From positions 1-64,000 of the forward strand of contig CAZHJU010000014.1 in the NCBI GenBank assembly GCA_964533495.1: 64,000 bases of DNA, read 5' to 3'. Below the pieces are notes generated by a model. That model made no database searches. It worked only from the letters and a program-made list of their open reading frames with translations, and was not told the DNA's origin. Positions 17,603 through 24,591 of the stretch are shown piece after piece. This DNA is from Ga0077527 sp964533495 (GTDB taxonomy: Bacteria > Pseudomonadota > Gammaproteobacteria > Burkholderiales > SG8-41). Each line of letters begins with the position of its first letter. Position 1 is the stretch's first letter. A program made the position numbers and the translations under genes.

Positions 17603-17750
17603 GGCATGTCCGCGACAAGACGGTCGCACCCAGCCACCGCCCGGCGGAATAGAAGGATGCTGCCGCCTGTTCCACACGCAGGCGACGGCCTCCGGCTAGA
17701 ATGGCCATGCAGTCCGTCCGCAGTCTGCCATCAGACCATTCGGAGACACC

Positions 17751-18275
17751 ATGCACCCGCTACGATCCCTCCTCACCGCCGGCGCGTTTGTCCTGGGTTT
17801 CGCGCTGGCAGGCCCCGTGGCAGCCGGCACCCTCGCGCCGCTGCCGCAGCCGACGCCGATGCCCTCGTTCAAGATCCCGGGCATCAACGGCAGCGGCGGC
17901 AGCGATGCCGACCTGCGCAACAAGGTCACCATCATCCGCTTCTGGGCGTCGTGGTGAAGCTCCTGCGTACGCGAGCTGCCCTCCGTGCAGAGGGCGCATG
18001 ACGAACTGAAAAAAGACGGCATCCAGGTCATCACCATCTCGATCGACGGTACCGGAGGAACCGCCGTCAAGCCGATCTTCGCCAAGGGCGGCTACACCAT
18101 GCCCGCGCTGCTCGACCAGGACATGAGCGTCGCCCGCGGTTTCGGCGTGCGCGGCGTGCCATCCACGGTCATCGTCGACAAAAAAGGGCTGATCAACGCA
18201 CGCGGCCTCGGCCACGTCGATTTCGACGGCCGGGTGCTGCGCAACTACGCGCGCGACCTCGCCCGCATCAAGTGA
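17751..18275 (+). CDS. TlpA-like thioredoxin-fold selenoprotein, UxxC (in-frame TGA read as selenocysteine)
   Basis: 174 residues when the TGA at 17955-17957 is read as selenocysteine. A signal peptide (MHPLRSLLTAGAFVLGFALAGPVAAG) places it in the periplasm. The fold matches TlpA/ResA thiol-disulfide oxidoreductases: IIRFWASW, then TGA, then SSCVRELPSVQ, so U69-S-S-C72 stands where WCxxC is normal. The thioredoxin cis-proline segment VRGVPSTVIVDKKG lies downstream in the same frame, so the frame is intact on both sides of the TGA. A 6-bp hairpin starts 20 nt after the TGA. A standard gene caller would report a truncated 68-residue protein. The peroxiredoxin gene starts 20 bp downstream. The only realistic alternative is a pseudogene or read error. 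Confidence 0.85.
17978..17995 (+). promoter_or_regulatory. Candidate bacterial SECIS hairpin of the TlpA-like gene
   Basis: GCCCTC (17978-17983) pairs perfectly with GAGGGC (17990-17995) around a CGTGCA loop that has G as its second base. The loop begins 26 nt after the TGA, within the spacing known for bacterial SECIS elements bound by SelB. It lies inside the coding sequence, as bacterial SECIS elements do. Folding was judged by eye. Confidence 0.65.
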
Positions 18276-18295
18276 ATCGTCAACGGAGGACCACG

Positions 18296-18871
18296 ATGTC
18301 GAAGCTGCCACTGCTGCACCGCTGGATCGCCGCCGCCCTGCTCGGCGCCGCCATGCTGCTCGCCGCGCCCGCGCAGGCCCAGGTGCCGAAACCCGGCGAC
18401 AGGGCGCCCGCGTTTTCCGTGATGTCCACCACCGGCAAGCCGGCGGCGCTCGCGGATTACCTCGGAAAGAAGAACGTCGTCCTGTTCTTCTACATCGCCG
18501 CCTTCACCGATACGTGAACGACCGAAGTCGTGGCCTTCCAACTCGATCTCCCCGAGTTCGAGGCCACCAATGCCCAGGTCCTGGGCATCAGTGTCGATTT
18601 CAACGCCGCCAACACCGAGTTCGCCGCCAAGCTCGGGCTGAAGTTTCCGCTGCTCAGCGACACCCGCCGCGAGATGACCCGCGCCTACGGCGTGCTCAAC
18701 GACGATCCGGCGCTGGCGAAGGACGGCAAACGCATCGCCGCCTACCTGCGCGCCAAGCGCTCGTGGTTCATCATCGACCGCGAAGGCATCGTCCGCTACG
18801 CCAACGTCAACGATCCGCGCGGCATCATGCCCAACGACGAACTGCTGGACGTACTGCGCAAGCTGAAATAA
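18296..18871 (+). CDS. Peroxiredoxin selenoprotein with selenocysteine at the peroxidatic position
   Basis: 191 residues when the TGA at 18515-18517 is read as selenocysteine (U74). The signal peptide ends PAQAQ. The AhpC/TSA-type redoxin motif reads LFFYIAAFTDT, then TGA, then TTEVVAF, which aligns with the normal FYPxAFTxxCTxE active site. The fold continues in frame: VLGISVDFNAANTEFAAKLG, FPLLSDTRREMTRAYGV, RSWFIIDREGIVRYANV. The completed protein contains no cysteine at all, so it would be a 1-Sec enzyme needing an outside reductant. The UxxC protein encoded 20 bp upstream is the obvious candidate. GGAGG precedes the ATG. Selenocysteine peroxiredoxins (PrxU) are known in other bacteria. 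Confidence 0.87.
18530..18567 (+). promoter_or_regulatory. Candidate bacterial SECIS hairpin of the peroxiredoxin gene
   Basis: Outer stem GTGGCCT (18530-18536) pairs with AGGCCAC (18561-18567). Inner stem AACTC (18540-18544) pairs with GAGTT (18554-18558). An apical loop beginning with G18545 starts 27 nt after the TGA. Position and shape match the SelB-dependent bacterial SECIS model. Judged by eye. Confidence 0.65.
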
Positions 18872-18905
18872 AATTTCTTAAAAATCAAATACTTATGTAG
18901 ATTCC
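18865..18905. repeat. AT-rich element, copy 3
   Basis: AT-rich stretch straddling the end of the peroxiredoxin gene. Its reverse complement contains ATAAGTATTTGATTTTTAA, closely matching the element at 49.1 kb and the core of the other copies. It has no convincing self-complementary arms. Confidence 0.45.
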
Positions 18906-18909
18906 CCGG

Positions 18910-19212
18910 TCAGGCGCCCTCGGCCGCGCCCGGATTCCACTGCCCCTTGCGCATGCGGGTGATGGTGATGCTCTGAAATACGCCCTTCTGCGTAAAGGGA
19001 TCGCCGTCGGAAAATTTTTTCGCTTCCGCGCGGCTGTTGACGTTGACGATGAACAAGCTGCCGACGGCCGCTGTGCCTTCGTCGTTCTGCGTCGCGCCGG
19101 CAAGCACGAGAATGTGCTTCTGGCTGCCGAGATACTCGCGGTGGGGAATCAGCACCGATTCGCGGATCGCCGCGGTATTCGGTTTGTCGACGCAGGAAAT
19201 GGCCCAAAGCAT
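18910..19212 (-). CDS. YciI family protein
   Basis: 100 residues from the ATG at 19212 (MLWAISCVDKPN), supported by a GAGGAGCT ribosome site. A ferredoxin-like YciI fold is indicated by LIPHREYLGS, GSLFIVNVNSRAEAKKFSDGDP and VFQSITITRMRKGQWN, including the conserved His and Asp of the family. YciI proteins are small and of mostly unknown catalytic role. Convergent with the selenoprotein operon. Confidence 0.88.
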   Translation of the reverse strand: MLWAISCVDKPNTAAIRESVLIPHREYLGSQKHILVLAGATQNDEGTAAVGSLFIVNVNSRAEAKKFSDGDPFTQKGVFQSITITRMRKGQWNPGAAEGA

Positions 19213-19330
19213 GTCGAAGCTCCTCAATATGGACTGTTTCACGGATGGAATCGCGGGCGGCTGACCGGCCGCGTCAAAGAGGCCGTATCATAAGCGCCTT
19301 TCCGCAAACCGCACCATTCGGAGGATCACG

Positions 19331-20197
19331 ATGACCGTCCCCTACAATCCCGACAGCCTCTACGCCGTCAAATGCTGGGAAGTCGAATACCGCAGGACCG
19401 GAAAACGCACGCTGATCGCGCGCATCTACCAGCCGCAGGGCGCGGGGCCGTTCCCGGTGCTGCTCGACCTGCACGGCGGCGCGTGGAGCCGCAAGGACCG
19501 CTACGCCAACGAACCGATGGCACGCTCGGTCGCCGCCGCCGGCATGCTGGTGGTCTCGCCCGACCTGCGCATCTCCAGTGAGGCGCCGTACCCGGCCGCG
19601 GTGCAGGACGCGCATTACGCGATCCGCTGGCTCAAGCACAAGGCGAAGGAACTCAACGGCGATCCGGCCCATTTCGGCGTGCTCGGCAGCTCCAGCGGCG
19701 GCCACATCGCGCAGCTGCTGGCGATGAAACCGCACGAGCCGGAATACGCCGCGATCCCGCTGCCGGAGGCGCCCCAGCTCGACGCCACCTTCTCCTACGT
19801 CGCCACCCGCTCGCCGATCAGCAACCCAGTCGCGCGCCGTGCGCAGGCGGAGAAAAAGGGCAACAAGGAAATGATGAAGAAGTCGGACACCTTCTTCAGC
19901 GCGCCCGACAGCATCCACAAAGGCAACCCGCAGGAAATCCTCGACCGCAAGGAGAAAGTCAACCTGCTGCCGATGCTGATCATGCAGGGCGGGCTCGACG
20001 ACAATGTGATCCCGCCGATCCAGGAAAAATTCGCCGCGACCTACCGCGCCGCCGGCGGCGAATGCCAGCTCGAGATTTTCGAGAACAGCGAGCACGAATG
20101 GACCGCAGTGCCGAGCCCCGAGGCCGACCGCTCGCACCGGATGGTGATGGACTTCATCGCCAGACAACTGCAGGCGCTGCAGAAAAAGGCGGCCTGA
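19331..20197 (+). CDS. Alpha/beta hydrolase, hormone-sensitive-lipase-like
   Basis: 288 residues. The oxyanion segment LLDLHGGAWSRKDR (HGG) and nucleophile elbow GVLGSSSGGHIAQLL place it with HSL/carboxylesterase-type hydrolases. The likely acid and base are Asp in QGGLDDNVIPP and His in NSEHEWTAV. No signal peptide, so cytoplasmic. GGAGG precedes the ATG and a strong terminator follows. Substrate unknown. Confidence 0.88.
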   Translation: MTVPYNPDSLYAVKCWEVEYRRTGKRTLIARIYQPQGAGPFPVLLDLHGGAWSRKDRYANEPMARSVAAAGMLVVSPDLRISSEAPYPAAVQDAHYAIRWLKHKAKELNGDPAHFGVLGSSSGGHIAQLLAMKPHEPEYAAIPLPEAPQLDATFSYVATRSPISNPVARRAQAEKKGNKEMMKKSDTFFSAPDSIHKGNPQEILDRKEKVNLLPMLIMQGGLDDNVIPPIQEKFAATYRAAGGECQLEIFENSEHEWTAVPSPEADRSHRMVMDFIARQLQALQKKAA

Positions 20198-20213
20198 AGC
20201 CGGACGCGTCCGA

Positions 20214-20243
20214 CAAAAAACCCCGCCGAGGCGGGGTTTTTTG
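20214..20243. terminator. Bidirectional rho-independent terminator
   Basis: AAAAAACCCCGCC, a GAG loop and GGCGGGGTTTTTTG form a stem with A and T tracts on either side. It lies between the alpha/beta hydrolase and the convergent Bug gene and can serve both. Confidence 0.85.
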
Positions 20244-20280
20244 TTTGCTCTTTTTGACTGGCATCCGTGCCCGAACTGGC

Positions 20281-21258
20281 TCAATCCATGCTGATGTTCA
20301 GCGGCCGCGCGACCTTGATCCACTTCGCGATGTCGTCGTCGATCAGCTTGCCGAAGGCCGCCGGCGACATCTCCGTCGCCTCGACGCCGACGCCGAGCAG
20401 GCGCTCCCGGACTTCCGGCAGGCGCAGCGCGATCTGCACCGCGCCGTGCAGCCTGTCGATCACCGCCTTCGGCGTGCCTTTCGGCGCCACCGCGCCGTAC
20501 CAGCCGCTGACCGCATAACCGGGCAGGCCCGACTCGGCGATCGTCGGCACGTTCGGCAGCGCCGGCGTGCGTTTCGGCGTGGTCACCCCGAGCCCGCGGA
20601 TCTTGCCCGACTGCAGGTGCGGCCGCGCCACCGCGACCGTCGAGAAAAACACCTGCACGCGGCCGCCGAGCAGGTCGGTCATCGCCGGGCCGCCACCCTT
20701 GTACGGCACGTGCAGCATCTTCACGCCGGCGAGCGAATTGAACAGCTCTGCCGCAAGGTGGGTCAGGTTGCCGGTGCTCGACGAGGCGTAGGTCACCTTC
20801 CCCGGATTCGCCTTCGCCCGCGCGATCAGTTCGGCGCTGTTCGACACGCCGGCCGAAGGATGCGCGACCAGCACATAGGCGCCGTCGCCGAACAGCGCAA
20901 CCGGCACGAAGTCGCGCGCGGTGTCGTACGGCAGCTTCTTGTACAGCGCCGGGTTCACCGCGTGGCCGGCGGCGACCACCAGCAGCGTGTAGCCGTTGGG
21001 CGCGGACGTGGCGACGATCTCGGAACCGATCAGCGTGTTGCCGCCGCCGCGGTTGTCGACGATCACGTTCTGGCCCAGTTCCTGGGTCATCACCGGCGCC
21101 AGCAGGCGCCCGATGATGTCGTTGGCGCCGCCCGGCGGATAGGGCACCACCATGCGCACCGGGCGCGCCGGAAAGGACTGGGCCTGCGCGGGAATTGCGG
21201 TTGCGGCGGCGGCAGTGGCCAGCACGGCGCCCGCCAGCATGCGGATCGTTCTGTTCAT
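20281..21258 (-). CDS. Bug/TctC family substrate-binding protein
   Basis: 325 residues with signal peptide MNRTIRMLAGAVLATAAAA ending IPAQAQS. Family motifs are FPARPVRMVVPYPPGGAND, NVIVDNRGGGNTLIGSE, MLHVPYKGGGPAMTDLLGG. Start supported by GAGGAGAG. Divergent from the thiamine-diphosphate enzyme gene with a 244-bp intergenic region, suggesting that the two are used together. Confidence 0.93.
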   Translation of the reverse strand: MNRTIRMLAGAVLATAAAATAIPAQAQSFPARPVRMVVPYPPGGANDIIGRLLAPVMTQELGQNVIVDNRGGGNTLIGSEIVATSAPNGYTLLVVAAGHAVNPALYKKLPYDTARDFVPVALFGDGAYVLVAHPSAGVSNSAELIARAKANPGKVTYASSSTGNLTHLAAELFNSLAGVKMLHVPYKGGGPAMTDLLGGRVQVFFSTVAVARPHLQSGKIRGLGVTTPKRTPALPNVPTIAESGLPGYAVSGWYGAVAPKGTPKAVIDRLHGAVQIALRLPEVRERLLGVGVEATEMSPAAFGKLIDDDIAKWIKVARPLNISMD

Positions 21259-21357
21259 GAATCTCTCCTCTCGTTTGCGGCTGCGGATCTATCTGTTTGC
21301 CGTCAGCGGGATTTGAGCACCACGGACCGCCAAATACAATCGAAAATCGCCCTGCCG

Positions 21358-21401
21358 TTGCCCATTGTGGAATGCCGCGACGGAAAATTGCCCAATGTGG
21401 A
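21358..21401. promoter_or_regulatory. Two direct repeats in a divergent promoter region
   Basis: TTGCCCATTGTGGA (21358-21371) and TTGCCCAATGTGGA (21388-21401) differ in one base and are spaced 30 bp apart, about three helical turns. They lie between the divergent Bug gene and thiamine-diphosphate enzyme gene. This is a possible regulator-binding site; no regulator gene is next to it. Confidence 0.4.
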
Positions 21402-21502
21402 CCGCTGCAACCGTTGCATCCGGCATCGGCAGTCCGCCGGCCGTTTGCGCTTTTGGGCTAACATCCGGCCTTCGCACCAACAACGTCCCGCAAAGGAATC
21501 CC

Positions 21503-23176
21503 ATGGACAGCACCGAACGCAAGGCGGTCAAGACCGTCACCGGCGCCCGCGCCCTCGTCGACGCCCTGCAGCGCGAAGGCATCGACCACGTCTTCGGCAT
21601 CCCCGGCACGCAGAACCTCGCCATCCTCGACGAACTGCGCGCGACGCCGCAGATCCGCTTCATCCTGACCCGCCACGAACAGGGCGCCGCATTCATGTCG
21701 TACGGCTTCGCGCGCGCCGCGAACAAACCCTCGGTGGTCACCGTCACCGAAGGCCCCGGCGTCACCAACATGGTCACCGGCATCGGCGCCGCGTTCAAGG
21801 GCAACGTGCCGGTGATCAGCATCACCGGCGTGCAGGAAAGCCTCATGCGCGAGCGCGACGCCACGCAGGACATGGACCAGATCCCGTTCATGCGCCCGAT
21901 CACCAAGTGGGCCTACAGCATCCCCTACGTCGACAAGGTGCAGGAAGCCGTGCGCAAGGCCTTCCGCGTCGCGCTGACCGAACCGCAGGGACCGACCCAC
22001 ATCGAGGCCGCCAGCGAAGTGCTGCTGCAGCCAATCGCGCCGGAAACCGCCGCGCCCGCGGCCTACCGCCACACCGTGCCCGCGGTCTGCGATCCGGCGC
22101 AGATCGACGCCGCCTGGGACCTGATCGCCAGGGCGCAGCGCCCGCTGTTCGTGATCGGCCGCGGCGTGATGAAGGAACGCGCCGTCGCCGCGATGCAGAA
22201 ACTGACCGAAGCCACCGGCATCCCGGCGGCCGCGCTGCAGTACTCGCCCGACGCCTTTCCGTCGTCACACCCGCTGGCGCTCGGCCCGCTGGGCCGCAAC
22301 GGCTTCGCCAGCGCCAACCGCGCGGCGCCGCAGGCCGACGTCATCATCGCCGTCGGCGCGCATTTCGACGTGTTCTCGACGCTCTACAAGTACGGCATCT
22401 TCAGCGAGAGCGCGAAGATCATCCACCAGACTGCCGCCGCCGGCCAGATCGGCATCGTGTTCCCGGTGGCGCTGGGCATCGCCGGCTCGGCAACCAGTTT
22501 CATCGACGGCCTCGCCGCCCGCGCCGCGAAGGCCGGCGCGCGCAAACCCTGGGTCGACGTCGCGAAGCTGCGCGCCGAGGGCGAGGCCGAGCTGCAGAAA
22601 GTACTGAAGCCCGAGGCCGAACCGATCCAGCCGCAGTTCGTCGCCCACGCGATCCGCAAGGCGCTGCCGGAGAACGGCATCCTCGTGGTCGACGCCGGCA
22701 ACGGCGGAAAACACGTACGCAGCTACTTCAAGAGCTACGAGCCCGACACCTTCCTCTGCATGGACGACTGGGCCGCCGTCGGCGGCGCGCTGCCGATCGC
22801 GATGGGCGTCAAGCTCGCGCGGCCCGACCGCCCGGTGCTGTGCACCGGCGGCGATATGGGCGCGATGTGCAACATCGGCGAGCTCGAAACCGCGGTCCGC
22901 GAAAACATCCCCGTGGTCTACGTCGTGTTCAACGACGAGGGCCTCGGCAACGAGCGCGCCTTCCAGAACGAGCACTTCGGCGGCCGTTACTTCGCGGTCG
23001 ACTACAAAAACCCGGATTTCGGCGCGCTGGCGAAAGTCTTCGGCGCCCACGGCGAGCGGGTCATCAAACCGCAGGAACTCGAAGGCGCGATCCAACGCGC
23101 CTTCGCCAGCGGCAAGCCGGCGGTAATCGACGTCATGATCGACCAGAACAGCCTCGCGCCGGTGATCCACCGCTGA
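21503..23176 (+). CDS. Thiamine pyrophosphate-dependent enzyme (acetolactate synthase-like)
   Basis: 557 residues with the three-domain layout of the acetolactate synthase/benzoylformate decarboxylase superfamily. The N-terminal Pyr domain has VFGIPGTQNLAILDEL and the activating Glu in LTRHEQGAAFMSYG. A central domain follows, then the C-terminal PP domain with the diphosphate site GGDMGAMCNIGELETA and FNDEGLGNERAF. The exact reaction cannot be read. GGDMG replaces the common GDG, suggesting that it is not a canonical AHAS. Start chosen at 21503 with an AAAGGAAT site; the open frame upstream lacks a plausible start. A terminator follows. Confidence 0.88.
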   Translation: MDSTERKAVKTVTGARALVDALQREGIDHVFGIPGTQNLAILDELRATPQIRFILTRHEQGAAFMSYGFARAANKPSVVTVTEGPGVTNMVTGIGAAFKGNVPVISITGVQESLMRERDATQDMDQIPFMRPITKWAYSIPYVDKVQEAVRKAFRVALTEPQGPTHIEAASEVLLQPIAPETAAPAAYRHTVPAVCDPAQIDAAWDLIARAQRPLFVIGRGVMKERAVAAMQKLTEATGIPAAALQYSPDAFPSSHPLALGPLGRNGFASANRAAPQADVIIAVGAHFDVFSTLYKYGIFSESAKIIHQTAAAGQIGIVFPVALGIAGSATSFIDGLAARAAKAGARKPWVDVAKLRAEGEAELQKVLKPEAEPIQPQFVAHAIRKALPENGILVVDAGNGGKHVRSYFKSYEPDTFLCMDDWAAVGGALPIAMGVKLARPDRPVLCTGGDMGAMCNIGELETAVRENIPVVYVVFNDEGLGNERAFQNEHFGGRYFAVDYKNPDFGALAKVFGAHGERVIKPQELEGAIQRAFASGKPAVIDVMIDQNSLAPVIHR

Positions 23177-23213
23177 CGCTGTTCAACAGGCGGTCGCCAC
23201 CGCCCGTTCCGAC

Positions 23214-23247
23214 AAGCCGGCGATCTTTTTCGCCGGCTTTTTTTTAT
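23214..23247 (+). terminator. Rho-independent terminator after the TPP enzyme gene
   Basis: AGCCGGCGA and TCGCCGGCT form a 9-bp stem with a short T-rich loop, followed by a run of T. Confidence 0.85.
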
Positions 23248-23445
23248 TGTTTGCCCGTCGGCAGGGCCGTCTGGCTTCGGCAGCCCTTTTCCGGGACCGT
23301 CACATTGCGGACTTATTGCTGCGGGTTGCTTGTATTCCTGAAAATATGCCAGTAATAGTCAAAATACAAAGCGGACCTGGCGGCGCCCGCAACCCGCGTC
23401 CACCACGCATCGCGGCACAATAACCGGAACGCCCAACGACATTTC
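23248..23445. other. Intergenic region upstream of the efflux operon
   Basis: No gene seen. GCGGGTTGC (about 23322) and GCAACCCGC (about 23389) form a distant inverted repeat. The AT-richer stretch around 23335-23370 is the likely promoter region of the emrA-like gene. Confidence 0.3.
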
Positions 23446-24591
23446 ATGGCCAACGAGGACCCCAGCAGCGCGCAGCCACGGGCCGGAAACGGCACGGGCC
23501 GGGCCGGCATGCTTGCCCGCCCCAAATCGTGGCTGCTGGCCGCGGCCGCCCTCGGCCTGCTGGTCTGGGTCGTGCACTGGTCCTATTTCCGCTGGACCCA
23601 TGTCTACATCGACGATGCCAGGATCGACGGCGAAATCATCACGCTGTCGAGCCGCGTATCGGGCTGGGTCACCGAACTGCCCGTCATCGAGGGCGAAATC
23701 GTCAAAAAGGGTGATCTCCTGTTCCACATCGACGACCGCGACTCGCGGCTGCAGCGCGACGCGCTGGTCGCGCGCCTCCAATCCGTCGAGGGCCAGATGG
23801 CGGGAGTGCGCGCCCGCAGCGGCCAGGTCGATCTCGAAACGCAGGGCAAATACCAGAGCGAAAACCATCGCCTGAAGGCCGCCGAAGCCGAGGCCGCCGC
23901 GCTCGATGCGCAGGTCAGGCAGGCCCGGTACGACTACGAGCGCGCCCGCGAACTCGCCGCCGCGAAATGGCTCTCGCCGCAGGCCATGGAACGGGCGCGC
24001 ACCGCATACCAAGCGGCGCAGGAAAACCACCGCAAGGCGCTTGCCGACATCGATTCGGTGCGCGGCACCGTGACCGCCGCGCACGGCAGCCGGCGCGAAC
24101 TGCAGGTCATGCAGCACCAGTACACGACGCTCGCGCGCCAAGCCGACGAGATCCGCGCCGAAATCAGCCGCCGCGACATCGACATCGCCGATCGCGTCAT
24201 CACCAGCCCGGACGACGGCCGCGTGGTCAGAACTTTCGTGCGCAAGGGCGAGCACGTCTCGACCGGGCAGCGCATCCTGATGTTCCACAATCCGGAGACG
24301 ATCTGGGTCGAAGCCAACGTCAAGGAAACCGACATCGCCCGGCTGAAGCCCGGCATGGCGGCGGACATCAGGGTCGACGCCTATCCCGGCCGCACTTTCA
24401 AGGGCGAGATCTTCCGCATCGGGCGCGCGGCGACCAGCAAATTCGCGCTGCTCCCCGACCCCAATCCCAGCGGCAATTTCACCAAGATCACGCAACGCCT
24501 GCCCGTGCGCATCCGGCTCGTGCAGAAGGACCCGGTGCTGCGTCCGGGCATGATGGTCGAGGTGGTCATTGCGGCCCGCCGCAACGACTGA
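23446..24591 (+). CDS. HlyD family secretion protein (EmrA-like membrane fusion protein)
   Basis: 381 residues. A short cytoplasmic N-terminus leads to one membrane segment (WLLAAAALGLLVWVVHWSYF, about 28-47), then a biotinyl-lipoyl-like half (DARIDGEIITLSSRVSGWV), a long coiled-coil hairpin rich in Glu/Arg/Ala (about 105-245), the second lipoyl half (ITSPDDGRVVRTFVRKGEHV) and a beta-barrel. It is the periplasmic adaptor of a drug efflux pump. The last 23 bp overlap the start of the MFS gene. Confidence 0.9.
   Translation: MANEDPSSAQPRAGNGTGRAGMLARPKSWLLAAAALGLLVWVVHWSYFRWTHVYIDDARIDGEIITLSSRVSGWVTELPVIEGEIVKKGDLLFHIDDRDSRLQRDALVARLQSVEGQMAGVRARSGQVDLETQGKYQSENHRLKAAEAEAAALDAQVRQARYDYERARELAAAKWLSPQAMERARTAYQAAQENHRKALADIDSVRGTVTAAHGSRRELQVMQHQYTTLARQADEIRAEISRRDIDIADRVITSPDDGRVVRTFVRKGEHVSTGQRILMFHNPETIWVEANVKETDIARLKPGMAADIRVDAYPGRTFKGEIFRIGRAATSKFALLPDPNPSGNFTKITQRLPVRIRLVQKDPVLRPGMMVEVVIAARRND

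Noticed and set aside
17958..17977. AGCTC...GAGCT palindrome directly after the TlpA-like TGA as the SECIS
   Set aside because: It begins right at the TGA, so the loop is too close. The GCCCTC/GAGGGC hairpin has the better spacing.
17751..18871. Reading the TlpA-like and peroxiredoxin genes as two pseudogenes or as sequencing errors
   Set aside because: Both interruptions are TGA, both at the catalytic Cys position, both frames are otherwise intact, and both have a hairpin at SECIS distance.
20062..23355. Plus-strand open frame of 1097 codons
   Set aside because: Out-of-frame shadow of the Bug and TPP-enzyme genes with Arg-rich composition.
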